Assembly (NCBI RefSeq): GCF_008831035.1
Contig: NZ_WAJR01000006.1
Span: 1-64,000, forward strand
Reading direction: 5' to 3'
Source: Ellagibacter isourolithinifaciens
Lineage (GTDB): Bacteria > Actinomycetota > Coriobacteriia > Coriobacteriales > Eggerthellaceae
DNA: 64,000 nt
Of the stretch, positions 1 to 7,376 are shown in pieces. The notes under the pieces were generated by a model. The model had not been told where the DNA came from. It did no database searches and saw only the letters and a program-made list of their open reading frames with translations. The position numbers and the translations under genes are program-made. Position 1 is the first letter of the stretch. Each line of letters begins with the position of its first letter.

Positions 1-9
1 TATCCATAT

Positions 10-155
10 GCGGTTATTGCCTTTCCACGAATCCTAACTTCAGCAATTAAGATTCTAGGCGATAACCGCTTCCTGCTTTCTACGGACAGGGAAGCGGCCC
101 CTTACACCAACATTCGGCACGCGATCAAAAGCGGCGGCTAAAGGAGGTAGCCGCC
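10..155 (+). promoter_or_regulatory. Structured leader with the ribosome binding site in a hairpin loop
   Basis: Two elements are visible before a small ORF at 156. A 12-nt inverted repeat with one mismatch pairs 10-21 with 58-69. An alternative 6-bp stem (68-73 with 90-95) slightly overlaps it, so the two may compete. Just before the start codon, GGCGGCTA (133-140) and TAGCCGCC (148-155) form a perfect 8-bp stem whose 7-nt loop is the Shine-Dalgarno AAGGAGG (141-147). Such a layout can control translation, but no ligand or known riboswitch class is recognised. Confidence 0.45.
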
Positions 156-175
156 ATGAAGCACATACCCTATCG

Positions 176-183
176 ACAAAATC
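176..183. repeat. Left 8-bp target site duplication of the IS
   Basis: ACAAAATC immediately precedes the left inverted repeat and recurs exactly at 1519-1526 after the right one. Eight bases fits the IS256 family, which makes 8-9 bp duplications. Confidence 0.9.
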
Positions 184-208
184 GGGTTAAGGCTCAAAAA
201 GTGTGCTC
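184..208. repeat. Left terminal inverted repeat of the IS
   Basis: Twenty-five bases beginning GGGTTAAGG and ending GTGTGCTC. They are the exact reverse complement of 1494-1518. Confidence 0.92.
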
Positions 209-219
209 CTGGCAATTAT

Positions 220-1350
220 TCACCGCCTGTGTTCAGTAGGCATATGGAACTCGTTCCAGACGATCCCCGATCCGTATTCCTCGGGTGCTCCGTCATCTCG
301 CTTGTGCTCGTTTGAAGCCGATGCGAACAGCCCATCCACCTGATCATCTGTCGGCATGACGTGCAGGATCTCAGATGCAGGAAGCGGTGATTCGGTGTGC
401 ATGTAGCACCACCAGAAGATCGCCTTGATTCGCCTGATCGCAGAGAGTCCTCGATGCATCCGGAGCATCTCGCGAAGACGCGCGTTGATGGCGCCCTCGA
501 TCATGTTGTTGGTCGAGTCCCACACGCCACCCCGCTCCTCTGCCATCTCCACGAATGTGAAGAGCTCCCCTGACTGGACGAGCTTGTTCAAGGCGCGCCT
601 CGCCTTCCGGAGCCTCTCATGCACGTACTGCTTCCTGCCATCCTTTATCGTGAACTCACACAAGAAGCGCTCCCACTTGGCGCACCATGTCGCATAGTCA
701 GCGAGCCACGCAGCGGCGCTGTCTGCATCCTTTGCCTTGAGCAGCCTTTTGGCGAGCGAATAGAGCTCGACTCCCGCATCCAGCTTGGGGCGGCTTGTGG
801 TGCATCTTCTCACCTGGCAAAAGGCATGGAAGGTGCAGCGCTGGATGCGGGTGGCAGGCCACACCGCTCGTGCTGCCTTCCCGAAGCCAGGCGCTCCATC
901 TGTCACCGCCATGGCAGGGGCTGGCATCCTCACCATGAGGGCCGCCCATGCGCTCGCGCATTCCGTCTCGGCCAGATGCCACGCGAGCACATGGTCTTTG
1001 GTGCAGGCTATGAGCACGACCGCATCCCGTCCGATCCAGATGCCATCCAAGAAGACGACATCACAGATCTCCCCGGTGCAGGGAGCAATGGGCCATATCT
1101 CCCAGAACTCTCTCGTCGCTCTCTTGAACGTAGAGCGCGAGCATCCCATGTCGGACTGAGTCTGCTTGGAGAGAAGCCAGCGCAGGAACATATCAAGGCG
1201 CTTGGCCCGCGAGTCTATCCTCCTCACGGAAGATGACCCGCACTTGCCACATCGCCACCTCTGTCTGCCTGATGAGGTGGTCCCGTTCTTGCGCATGGCA
1301 CGCCCACACAGATCGCATCTTGGATTATTCACGCGGATTTCCTGTCTCAA
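220..1350 (-). CDS. IS256-family (IS1249-like) transposase
   Basis: This 376-aa protein catalyses transposition of the surrounding IS. An N-terminal zinc ribbon uses C12, C15, C34 and C37, as in the IS1249 group. The catalytic core shows D102 (VVFLDGIW), D151 (AVTDGAPG) and a later acidic residue in MIEGAINARLREM, consistent with the DDE triad of IS256-type mutator transposases. The frame is open from a TTG at 1350. A GTG at 1332, preceded by the purine-rich CAGGAAA, is an equally likely start. The gene fills the IS between its two ends and looks intact. The family assignment rests on the motifs, the size and the 8-bp target duplication. Confidence 0.88.
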   Translation of the reverse strand: MRQEIRVNNPRCDLCGRAMRKNGTTSSGRQRWRCGKCGSSSVRRIDSRAKRLDMFLRWLLSKQTQSDMGCSRSTFKRATREFWEIWPIAPCTGEICDVVFLDGIWIGRDAVVLIACTKDHVLAWHLAETECASAWAALMVRMPAPAMAVTDGAPGFGKAARAVWPATRIQRCTFHAFCQVRRCTTSRPKLDAGVELYSLAKRLLKAKDADSAAAWLADYATWCAKWERFLCEFTIKDGRKQYVHERLRKARRALNKLVQSGELFTFVEMAEERGGVWDSTNNMIEGAINARLREMLRMHRGLSAIRRIKAIFWWCYMHTESPLPASEILHVMPTDDQVDGLFASASNEHKRDDGAPEEYGSGIVWNEFHMPTEHRR

Positions 1351-1403
1351 GGCAACTTCTCTTGCGAAAAAGCTTGCCTGAGCAGGCGTGTCAATGCTTA
1401 ATC

Positions 1404-1421
1404 GAGCACACTTTTTGAGCC
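1404..1421. repeat. Internal extra copy of the IS end
   Basis: GAGCACACTTTTTGAGCC repeats the inner part of the right terminal repeat, 90 bp inside the element and upstream of the transposase gene. It could be a second transposase-binding or alternative end site. Confidence 0.8.
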
Positions 1422-1493
1422 AGTGAAAAGTTGGCGCGACACAACTTGAAGCATCGATCTATCAGTTCTGACCTCGCGATTGTTCGTCAAAAA

Positions 1494-1518
1494 GAGCACA
1501 CTTTTTGAGCCTTAACCC
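1494..1518. repeat. Right terminal inverted repeat of the IS
   Basis: Perfect 25-bp reverse complement of 184-208, followed directly by the second ACAAAATC target copy. Confidence 0.92.
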
Positions 1519-1526
1519 ACAAAATC
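1519..1526. repeat. Right 8-bp target site duplication of the IS
   Basis: ACAAAATC, identical to 176-183. Confidence 0.9.
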
Positions 1527-1630
1527 CGACGGTCATTGACTTATCAAAAAAAGCCCGACCACCGTCGGGAACCTCTCCACCCTTGAATATGAACTGTCTA
1601 ATCATCTAAATACTACTTACAATACCTATA

Positions 1631-1660
1631 CGCCTGTCCGGGCTTTTCGGACAGGCGTAT
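1631..1660 (+). terminator. Rho-independent terminator
   Basis: A perfect 10-bp stem (CGCCTGTCCG with CGGACAGGCG) has a 7-nt loop and is followed by TATTTTG. It would end transcription from the small ORF at 156. Confidence 0.75.
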
Positions 1661-1680
1661 TTTGCTGCTCAAAAAATTTT

Positions 1681-1717
1681 TTGAAAAAAATCCGAAAATC
1701 TTCGGCGTTTTTTTCAA
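1681..1717. terminator. Bidirectional terminator
   Basis: TTGAAAAAAA at 1681-1690 pairs with TTTTTTTCAA at 1708-1717, with CCGAA/TTCGG forming the inner stem. A- and T-rich arms on both sides suit termination in both directions. Confidence 0.65.
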
Positions 1718-1782
1718 AAGGCAGTATTGCCCCGCGAAAAGGGGGAAGCACCACCAACTTTCCAACGAGAAAGGGGGTGAGA

Positions 1783-1821
1783 ATGTGGAACCTAATCGCA
1801 GGGAGTCGATTAAAAGAATAA
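1783..1821 (+). CDS. Possible 12-aa leader peptide
   Basis: A strong site, AAGGGGGTG, sits 4 nt before an ATG that opens a 12-codon frame, MWNLIAGSRLKE, ending in TAA. Nothing longer follows on this strand. It may be a leader peptide or the relic of a gene start. Its 3' end overlaps the convergent small gene at 1810-2019. The start signal is convincing but the function is unknown. Confidence 0.3.
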   Translation: MWNLIAGSRLKE

Positions 1822-2019
1822 GTATTCTTTACGCCATTCTTCAGGCATGGCTATTGCAATCGCTTTGATGCTGTTTGACATGGCCTCAGCAAGCATATGA
1901 CACATGGGATATTCGGATGAGTCGTCCCGAACATGCCAAAGTGCTTGCTGAACTCCTACAAGGTGAAACAAATTGATGTCGAGAGAGTCTTGAAGGCATA
2001 GTTCTTCTTCTGGTGTCAC
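1810..2019 (-). CDS. Small hypothetical protein of the mobile element
   Basis: A 69-aa acidic protein with a GTG start preceded by AAAGGAG seven bases upstream, which supports the start. The sequence begins MTPEEELCLQDSLDINLFHL and has no signal peptide, membrane segment or recognised motif. It is the last gene of the minus-strand mobilization cluster, 75 bp downstream of the lipoprotein gene. No function can be assigned. Confidence 0.6.
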   Translation of the reverse strand: MTPEEELCLQDSLDINLFHLVGVQQALWHVRDDSSEYPMCHMLAEAMSNSIKAIAIAMPEEWRKEYLFF

Positions 2020-2093
2020 GTCTGTCTCCTTTGCTATTTATAGGCATTACGCCATAAATGCTCCAGCTAGCTGTCCCAAACAAAAGCTCTTTC

Positions 2094-2759
2094 TCACTCC
2101 CAATGACCACCCACAACCTTGGTCTCCCAATGTCCCTCTTCCTTATGATTCACAGTGTTGTAGCCGGTGATTTTCTGACGGGTTTCACTATGATGCCCAG
2201 ATCCTTCACCGGCCTTCATGTGTTCTTTTGCATGGGCGGAGGTATTGCCGGTGATGTCGGTTCCGCAGATGTTGCAGACGGAGACCTCTACCGTGCCGTA
2301 GATGGGAACGTTCTCAGTCCAAGCCTCTTTGTCGATGACCCAGACGCGCTCCGTTTCCTCCACCCAGGTCTTCTGTGAGGTGTTCTGGGACGGAGCTGTG
2401 GAGTTGTCTTTTGATTTGGCCGTAGATCCTCGACGTTGCGAATCCTCGGCAGAACCCTGGGAATATGCAGCTTCATCATGGCCTGCTGCTTCGTCGCTGG
2501 GTACACTCTCGGCCTTTTCCACCTCTGCGCCGTCATCCACCTCCTGGCCAATAGGTTCTGTTTCGGGTTCTAGCAAGCCAACGTCCTCAACCACACCACC
2601 AGCCGCATCAGCGACTGCCTGGTTCGCACCTATTCCCCCAACGCTGGCGATGCCTGAACAGGATACGAGTCCGATGCCCAGAACAAGCGCTAACCCGATT
2701 ACGGCGCAGATTATCGCGAGCTTTCCACTTTTACTCACAGCCATTTCTCTGATTGCCAT
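2094..2759 (-). CDS. Putative lipoprotein with C-terminal Cys/His zinc-binding-like region
   Basis: A 221-aa exported protein. The start at 2759 is chosen because AAGGTGAG lies just upstream; the frame is open further 5' without a site. Residues 14-33 form a hydrophobic signal ending in the lipobox L31-V-S-C34, so lipidation at C34 is expected. A low-complexity Ser/Glu-rich linker of about 100 residues follows. The C-terminal third has CNICGTDITGNTSAHAKEHM, a CxxC...HxxxH pattern, and ends in repeated HW/GHWE stretches. Similar Cys/His tails occur in surface lipoproteins of gut anaerobes. It sits downstream of the relaxase operon, so a role at the conjugating cell surface is possible but unproven. 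Confidence 0.7.
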   Translation of the reverse strand: MAIREMAVSKSGKLAIICAVIGLALVLGIGLVSCSGIASVGGIGANQAVADAAGGVVEDVGLLEPETEPIGQEVDDGAEVEKAESVPSDEAAGHDEAAYSQGSAEDSQRRGSTAKSKDNSTAPSQNTSQKTWVEETERVWVIDKEAWTENVPIYGTVEVSVCNICGTDITGNTSAHAKEHMKAGEGSGHHSETRQKITGYNTVNHKEEGHWETKVVGGHWE

Positions 2760-2815
2760 CTGCCTCACCTTCCTACATGAAGCGGAATACCGCTTTGATA
2801 AGCCAACGCACGAAG

Positions 2816-3382
2816 CTACCAACCAACTTCATCAACGTCGCCCCAATCCATCTCGTCTCCTCTGTCTCTTTCGGCTTGTGCCTTCGCGTGTGCCCTCACG
2901 CACGCGGCGACCGTCTCCCTGTCCACACCCGGAATATCCGGGGACTCTTCCCCGCTTATTGCCTGCATGTATTCGTAGAGCTCTGCTATCCGCGCATGCA
3001 GTCCGGCAGAGGATGTCCCCATGCATTCGTAAGCTGCCTCGTCAAAGCTCTGGAGGTCTATCAGGTGGCCGAGTACCCGCTTGATGATCGCCTCGCCATC
3101 GACCACCACGAGCTCCACATGCTCAAGCTCCTCGGCCGAGGATAGGAGGAAGCGCCATCCCTTCGTTCGCCTTGCGACCGGGATTTCGCCGTCTTCATCC
3201 TCGTGTTCGCCGCATGCCTGATAGCTGTGGGCGGCAAGCCAGAGTCCTCCCTCTCCCATGGTGTCAAAGCGGACCTCGAAATTCGTGAGCATGTTGGCCT
3301 TGCCAAGGGGGAGGCCTGCCGTGAATGTGGATGTGTCGAACACGTCGAGCCGCTGGTCGTCATAGGTGATCTTCACTATCAT
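2816..3382 (-). CDS. Hypothetical protein co-transcribed with the relaxase
   Basis: A 188-aa acidic soluble protein. Its ATG overlaps the relaxase stop (ATGA), so the two are translationally coupled. The N-terminal half is predicted to be beta-rich; the C-terminal part (from about residue 110) is helical and very acidic, ending EMDWGDVDEVGW. There is no signal peptide and no recognised catalytic motif. Its position directly after mobC and the relaxase suggests an accessory role in mobilization, but that rests on context only. Confidence 0.6.
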   Translation of the reverse strand: MIVKITYDDQRLDVFDTSTFTAGLPLGKANMLTNFEVRFDTMGEGGLWLAAHSYQACGEHEDEDGEIPVARRTKGWRFLLSSAEELEHVELVVVDGEAIIKRVLGHLIDLQSFDEAAYECMGTSSAGLHARIAELYEYMQAISGEESPDIPGVDRETVAACVRAHAKAQAERDRGDEMDWGDVDEVGW

Positions 3383-4602
3383 CTGTCACCTCTTTCTCTC
3401 GCCCTTGCGCGCTCTGCTTCCTGTTCGCGAACTCGCTGGCTAGAACCCTGGTTTCCGCGCATTCTCGTCGCTGCGGCAGGCGTACCGCCATCGTGCTGCA
3501 TAAGGCCTTTCTCCGTTGCGTAGGATCGAGCCTCAATAAGCCTCCTGTAGCCCTCGCTACCCTCGTTTCCGCGACGCTGCAGGGTCGAGAGCCTCCGATC
3601 GAAATCGTCTAGGCTCCTCACATTGAACTTCGCGCATGTTTCCAACACGGCGGAGAGCCTTGAGAGGTCGGCGAGGTCGTTCAGCGCCACAGCGCTTGCG
3701 GCCCTCTGGCGGATCTGGGCGGCGGTGCGAGCTTCGGGGATGTACGCCCCTTGGCGCGCGAAGCGGTTGCGCAGCATCTGCTTCCCGTAGGTGAAGCCGA
3801 GGCGCTCTCCCGACACGCGCCTGGTCGGATCATCGGCCAGCGCGAATATCCAATCGTCGCGGCGTGCCTTCTCGGAGTTATCCTCAACCGAGATGCCGAG
3901 CTTAGCAAGGGCGGTCCTGAACTCGCCCTCGGTTCTGGAGGTGTTCTTCGCAAGGGCGACCCGCGCCCTGATGTCGCCAACCCACGAGTAGCCGCCCGAG
4001 CGTATGATCTCCCTCTCTGCGCGTCCGAAGTAGACTGCCTGGCGGCTTCTCGGCCCAGACTCCCGCTCCTTGCTACCCCGCTTCGGCATGACGTTGGAAA
4101 GACCCGACAGGCCCATCTCCCGCGCCATGTCTTGAAGCTCTTGGTTAAGAGACTCCGGTTTGCTTATGTGGCAGCGGTAGCCGGTCTTGAGATTCGCGTT
4201 GTTGACGACGACGTGTGCATGCGGGATTCCCCTCTCATTGTCATCGTGGTAGACGATAGCCACCTCGAAGTCCTTGAAGTGCCTTTCCGCCCAAGCACGG
4301 GAAAGACGGCGCAGCGCATCCAAATCGATGCCGTCTCCAGGGTCGGGCGAGATTACGAAATGCTCGAACGTCCTGGCATCCAGGCCGCGCCATGGGGCGT
4401 TCGTCCCGTAGGCTTCGCGCGTCCTGTCCATCTCGACGTCCCAATCGACGAAGATCGAATGCTCGCCAGGCGCTTCGCCGACCCATTCCTCCATGGGGAG
4501 GTTCATCACGTCCCGCGCAAGCGCCCGGTTTCCCTTCTCAAGGTATCGGCGTATGCCAGCCGTTCCCCCGTGCCCCGCTATGGCCTTCAGGATCGGCATC
4601 AC
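3379..4602 (-). CDS. Relaxase / mobilization nuclease (MOBP-type)
   Basis: This protein nicks the transfer origin and stays bound to the 5' end during conjugative transfer. The 407-aa product shows the relaxase fold signals: Y20 in GIRRYLEKG as the candidate nucleophile, H81 in FEHFVISP, and the metal-binding HUH-type triad H119, H128 and H130 in GIPHAHVVVNNANL. The C-terminal half is a helical, Arg-rich extension. It starts at a GTG (4602) or the adjacent ATG (4599), overlapping the mobC stop, so it is translationally coupled to mobC. No type IV secretion gene is visible in this window, so the element is either mobilizable or has its transfer channel genes to the left. Confidence 0.87.
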   Translation of the reverse strand: MMPILKAIAGHGGTAGIRRYLEKGNRALARDVMNLPMEEWVGEAPGEHSIFVDWDVEMDRTREAYGTNAPWRGLDARTFEHFVISPDPGDGIDLDALRRLSRAWAERHFKDFEVAIVYHDDNERGIPHAHVVVNNANLKTGYRCHISKPESLNQELQDMAREMGLSGLSNVMPKRGSKERESGPRSRQAVYFGRAEREIIRSGGYSWVGDIRARVALAKNTSRTEGEFRTALAKLGISVEDNSEKARRDDWIFALADDPTRRVSGERLGFTYGKQMLRNRFARQGAYIPEARTAAQIRQRAASAVALNDLADLSRLSAVLETCAKFNVRSLDDFDRRLSTLQRRGNEGSEGYRRLIEARSYATEKGLMQHDGGTPAAATRMRGNQGSSQRVREQEAERARARERGDR

Positions 4603-5021
4603 CGCGCCTCGACGATCATCTTGTCCTGGAGCTTCGCGATCTCGTAGACGATGCGCTCCGCATTGCGGTTCACAGCGGCGAGCTCAACTTCGATGCATTC
4701 CGCCTTTGCGTCCAGAAGCCGAGAATCGTTCTTTCCATGCGCGATGTAGTAGTTGATGGAGTTCATCGCATGCACCGCTTGGTTATAGTGGTAGCCCCAG
4801 CGGGTGAGCTCGCGCGAGATGTCACGGATCGACCTCTTGTCCAGGACGACGCATGGCGCGGATTCCCCGGTTGCCTCATCGCAGACAATCGGGATGCGGA
4901 TGAGGTAGCGAAGGTACATTGACTTGGAGAGCTCGGCCTTGCGGCAGCGCTCCACCAGCTTCTGGTAATCGTTTTCGGCAAGCCGAAAGCTCAGTGTCCG
5001 AACTTTGTTGGTTTTGCTCAT
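4599..5021 (-). CDS. MobC-like relaxosome accessory protein
   Basis: A 140-aa protein likely to bind the transfer origin and help the relaxase nick. The start at 5021 has AGGAGG eight bases upstream; a longer open frame lacks a site. The N-terminus (TLSFRLAENDYQKLVERCRK, then LSKSMYLRYL) has the ribbon-helix-helix pattern of MobC proteins. The middle contains LTRWGYHYNQAVHAMNSINY, which resembles the conserved MobC block around an N-Q-hydrophobic core. It overlaps the relaxase start and is the second gene of the likely operon. Confidence 0.8.
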   Translation of the reverse strand: MSKTNKVRTLSFRLAENDYQKLVERCRKAELSKSMYLRYLIRIPIVCDEATGESAPCVVLDKRSIRDISRELTRWGYHYNQAVHAMNSINYYIAHGKNDSRLLDAKAECIEVELAAVNRNAERIVYEIAKLQDKMIVEAR

Positions 5022-5230
5022 CGTTTCCTCCTGACGTGTTTGTCTTTTCCTAGGGGCGCGGGGGATCCCCCGCCAGCTTGTGCCCATTCGGCTCTGAGCC
5101 GGATGTCGACAAGCTGCGCTCCCCGGGATTCATCGGAGCCGAGCCCGCAAATTGCTCGGCGACATAACTGCTCGAACGCATCCCGGGGACAAGTTGCATG
5201 GCGCGATGAATCGAAGATGTAATACGCCAT
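5018..5230 (-). CDS. Possible small protein upstream of mobC
   Basis: A 70-aa frame beginning MAYYIFDSSRHATCPRDAFE ends in a TGA that overlaps the mobC ATG, a coupling typical of real operon genes. The start at 5230 has no clear ribosome site, and the frame remains open upstream to 5485 with sequence that does not look coding. It contains the inverted repeats proposed as a transfer origin, so this stretch could be non-coding instead. Function unknown. Confidence 0.4.
   Translation of the reverse strand: MAYYIFDSSRHATCPRDAFEQLCRRAICGLGSDESRGAQLVDIRLRAEWAQAGGGSPAPLGKDKHVRRKR
5051..5190. other. Candidate transfer origin (inverted-repeat cluster)
   Basis: Four dyads lie within 140 bp directly upstream of mobC and the relaxase: a 16-nt perfect palindrome GCGGGGGATCCCCCGC (5058-5073), CGGCT/AGCCG (5089-5101), GCCGAGC/GCTCGGC (5138-5144 and 5154-5160), and CCCCGGGAT/ATCCCGGGG (5121-5129 and 5180-5188). 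Transfer origins normally adjoin the relaxase operon and contain such repeats. No nick site can be named. Confidence 0.4.
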
Positions 5231-5634
5231 GCGATACTTGCTGGATTCGGCGTCTAAGCGCCTATGGCATCCAAGTTTGGTATTTATCCTGGGAATTGCA
5301 TTCGGGGCGCTTAGCCGCCGTGCTGGAGGAAGGGAGTTGGGACTCATGTGCGAGCATGGGATCGCCTCGTTTCTTGCGTCTTCACCGCACCTCCGGATGG
5401 TGGAATGAGATGCGGTCTGGTTTGTATTACATTCCCATTGTACACCAAAACCGTACAGAATCGTACTGTTATACATTTGAAGCATTCAAGGGATTTTGCT
5501 GTAGCGTCATCTCTTTTCCAAATGACAAAGCTGGTTGACACATTTCCAACCTTTGTTGGTTGAGCGCCAACCGACATCCTCGATACATTCGACTCGTCGT
5601 TGAAGCCTTAGAATGAATAAAGGAGTGATTAAGC
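5231..5634. other. Intergenic region between the mobilization operon and the XRE gene
   Basis: No convincing gene. The base composition drops toward 5635. A TTGACA at 5536-5541 and short repeats (CCAAC/GTTGG at 5549-5560, then a second CCAACC) lie before the regulator and could form its promoter and operator. No good -10 box is seen at the expected spacing. Confidence 0.4.
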
Positions 5635-6006
5635 ATGAATTTCAACGAGAAGCTAATAGAGCTCAGGAAATCCAAACACCTTTCCCAGGAGGAGTTAGGG
5701 CACGAGATAGGTGTGTCTCGCCAGACGGTATCAAAATGGGAGTCCGGACAGTCATACCCTGATTTCCAGCGGCTGGTGCTCTTGAGCGACTACTATGGTC
5801 TAACACTGCACGAACTCGTGCATGATCTTGACGTGCAAGACGTTCGAGACAAGAACCTTAGCGCGGAACGGCTGAATTCCATCTACAACGATGTCGGGTT
5901 TGCAAAGAAATGTGTGAAGTGGTGGATCATAATCGTGGGTATTGCTGTGGGAATCGTGCTTCTACTCATCCTCTATTTCTTCGTCAACGTGTTATTCGTT
6001 TGGTGA
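5635..6006 (+). CDS. XRE-family membrane-anchored regulator
   Basis: A 123-aa DNA-binding protein. Residues 5-60 form a Cro/C1-type helix-turn-helix (LSQEELGHEIGVSRQTVSKW), the form found in many small Firmicute and Actinobacterial regulators. A linker and a single hydrophobic segment at about 98-121 place the C-terminus in the membrane. The start at 5635 has AAAGGAGTG upstream. The next gene, 135 bp away on the same strand, encodes a DUF1648 membrane protein. XRE-plus-DUF1648 pairs occur with immunity or stress functions of the SdpI type, so it may sense a membrane signal; this is inference. Confidence 0.8.
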   Translation: MNFNEKLIELRKSKHLSQEELGHEIGVSRQTVSKWESGQSYPDFQRLVLLSDYYGLTLHELVHDLDVQDVRDKNLSAERLNSIYNDVGFAKKCVKWWIIIVGIAVGIVLLLILYFFVNVLFVW

Positions 6007-6141
6007 GGCGAATTCGTTTGGGGTTGGGATAAGCTCCTGAGCTATTTGATGGTTTACACTACTCCTATGGGTGGAGTGCCTTATTCCGTTTTGGCCGACC
6101 CCTCAACACGTTAGCCAACTTAGCGGAAAGGCTACCTCTCG

Positions 6142-6516
6142 TTGGATCGGAAGCACTTGCCCATAGTCGTCTTTTGGATAGCGATGATCGCTCTGCCCAT
6201 CTTGAGCAGCATAGTAGCCATCATGCAGTTACCCCAAGACGCCCAAATCCCGATGCACTGGAATGCGCAGGGTCAAGTTGACCGTTTCGGCTCACCATGG
6301 GACATGCTGCCCGTCTCTTTCATCATGGCGGCCTGTAATTCTCTGTTGGCGGTTTCTTACGTCTTCATCGACAAGCTTTTCGATTATGGGCTCGTCCATG
6401 GCATCAGCCGGAAAGCCTCCCGTCCGTTCCTCTGTGGCACAGCAGTGGTTTTGCTACTCATATGGGTGGGCATATTGATCTTTTGGCTCTATCAAATTGG
6501 CAACACGCCAATCTAG
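6142..6516 (+). CDS. DUF1648 (SdpI-like) small membrane protein
   Basis: A 124-aa protein with three hydrophobic segments (about 7-28, 56-77 and 97-117). Between the first two lies PQDAQIPMHWNAQGQVDRFG, the hallmark of DUF1648, where a short periplasmic loop reads hxHWNxxGxxD. The domain is part of SdpI-type immunity proteins and growth-related membrane proteins. Here it is short and stands alone, without the second half of SdpI. It starts at TTG 6142, with GGAAAGG upstream. It probably works with the preceding regulator. Confidence 0.75.
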   Translation: MDRKHLPIVVFWIAMIALPILSSIVAIMQLPQDAQIPMHWNAQGQVDRFGSPWDMLPVSFIMAACNSLLAVSYVFIDKLFDYGLVHGISRKASRPFLCGTAVVLLLIWVGILIFWLYQIGNTPI

Positions 6517-6625
6517 CGATCTGAGTGTGTCATTTCTGTCTTGAAAAGAAGGTCAGGAGTGATTGGTCAGAATGATCAACCACTCCTGGATCATTTGACT
6601 TCAGAAATCATTAGGAGGATGAGCC

Positions 6626-7003
6626 CTACCACCAGGCGTGGTAGAAGAGCTCGTCGCCGTCCTGGAGCGCATCGCAAACCTGGCGGATGATTTCGAGGGT
6701 GTCGTCAACATCCATGAAGTAGTCGTCATTGTATTCGCTGCTCCCGAAGAAGAATCCCTCCTGGCGCGGCAGCAGCACCGGCGCGCTCTCGGGGTTCGCC
6801 TTAACGAGCTGGCACGTGATCCCGAGCGACATCAGCTGTTCGAAGCTCACGGGGTAGAGCTCGCAGTTCTCAAGCTCGCCGTAAGCCACGTTGCGCTCGA
6901 ACCAGCCGTGGATGTGGTTGGCCTTGCGCCAGTAAGCGACCATCTCGCCTTGTTCGTCTCGGGCGGCGGCGCTGCGCTTCGTCAGATACATATCGAGTCC
7001 CAT
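6626..7003 (-). CDS. Hypothetical phage/ICE-type protein
   Basis: A 125-aa acidic soluble protein starting MGLDMYLTKRSAAARDEQGE. The start at 7003 follows AAAGGATC; an upstream in-frame extension lacks a site. The MGLDMYL opening is common in small phage and mobile-element proteins of unknown function. Trp- and Tyr-rich stretches (YWRKANHIHGWFER, SSEYNDDYFMD) suggest a compact single domain. No catalytic motif is visible. It is part of a scattered minus-strand cargo group interrupted by the Tn554-like unit. Confidence 0.6.
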   Translation of the reverse strand: MGLDMYLTKRSAAARDEQGEMVAYWRKANHIHGWFERNVAYGELENCELYPVSFEQLMSLGITCQLVKANPESAPVLLPRQEGFFFGSSEYNDDYFMDVDDTLEIIRQVCDALQDGDELFYHAWW

Positions 7004-7108
7004 GATGATGATCCTTTCTGATGGTTGGCGGATTGTTCCCCGAAGGCCGCCGAGCCCATCGACCCGGCGGCGCATGCGGGATTCCTCAAGAGGAGGAAAG
7101 GAGGTCGG

Positions 7109-7177
7109 TTATTCCTCCTCCGGGATATCGCTGCAGGACATCACGTTGATGTGATATCTGTAGGTTGTTTTGTTCAT
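7109..7177 (-). CDS. 22-aa small ORF with a good ribosome site
   Basis: An ATG at 7177, preceded by AAGGTGA six bases upstream, opens a 22-codon frame beginning MNKTTYRYHINVMSCSDIPE and ending in TAA at 7109. It precedes the MGLDMYL gene on the same strand and may be co-transcribed. The Tn554-like unit lies just upstream and could have displaced its promoter. Confidence 0.4.
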   Translation of the reverse strand: MNKTTYRYHINVMSCSDIPEEE

Positions 7178-7376
7178 GACGTTCACCTTATCTTTCTGAT
7201 TCATATGCCCAGCTCAGGGCATGCTTCAAACGTGTTTTTATTAATACTTTCGAGCGGTGGCTCCCGCTCTTATCTTCTAGATTGTGTCCGAGGCGCAAGG
7301 CCGCGGTCACCCAGCTCCAACCTGGGCAAACGGACGGGCCAGCGTCGAAGACACCCGTACGACAGGAAGGAGCAAC

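Larger units (their letters stand above)
184..1518. mobile_element. Complete insertion sequence, IS256 family (IS1249-like)
   Basis: The element is 1335 bp and is bounded by perfect 25-bp inverted repeats (184-208 and 1494-1518) and by identical 8-bp flanks. It carries one transposase gene on the minus strand. A third copy of 18 bp of the terminal sequence lies inside the right end at 1404-1421, in the same orientation as the right repeat. Perfect ends and an intact duplication imply a recent, undegraded insertion. It landed inside a small ORF of the host mobile element. Confidence 0.92.
156..1609 (+). pseudogene. Small ORF split by an IS element
   Basis: An ATG at 156 follows the strong site AAGGAGG. 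Its reading frame runs nine codons to 183, where the IS copy begins. Removing the IS and one 8-bp target copy joins 183 to 1527 in frame, and the frame continues to a TAA at 1607-1609. The restored product is about 36 aa and begins MKHIPYRQNPTVIDLSKKAR. It is basic and has no recognised domain. A 6-bp hairpin (1554-1559 with 1564-1569) lies within the 3' part, so this could instead be a leader peptide with an attenuator. The reading is direct; the function is unknown. Confidence 0.45.

Noticed and set aside
1662-1868. 68-codon frame MLLKKFFEKN...
   Set aside because: It covers a bidirectional terminator with long A/T runs and has no ribosome site.
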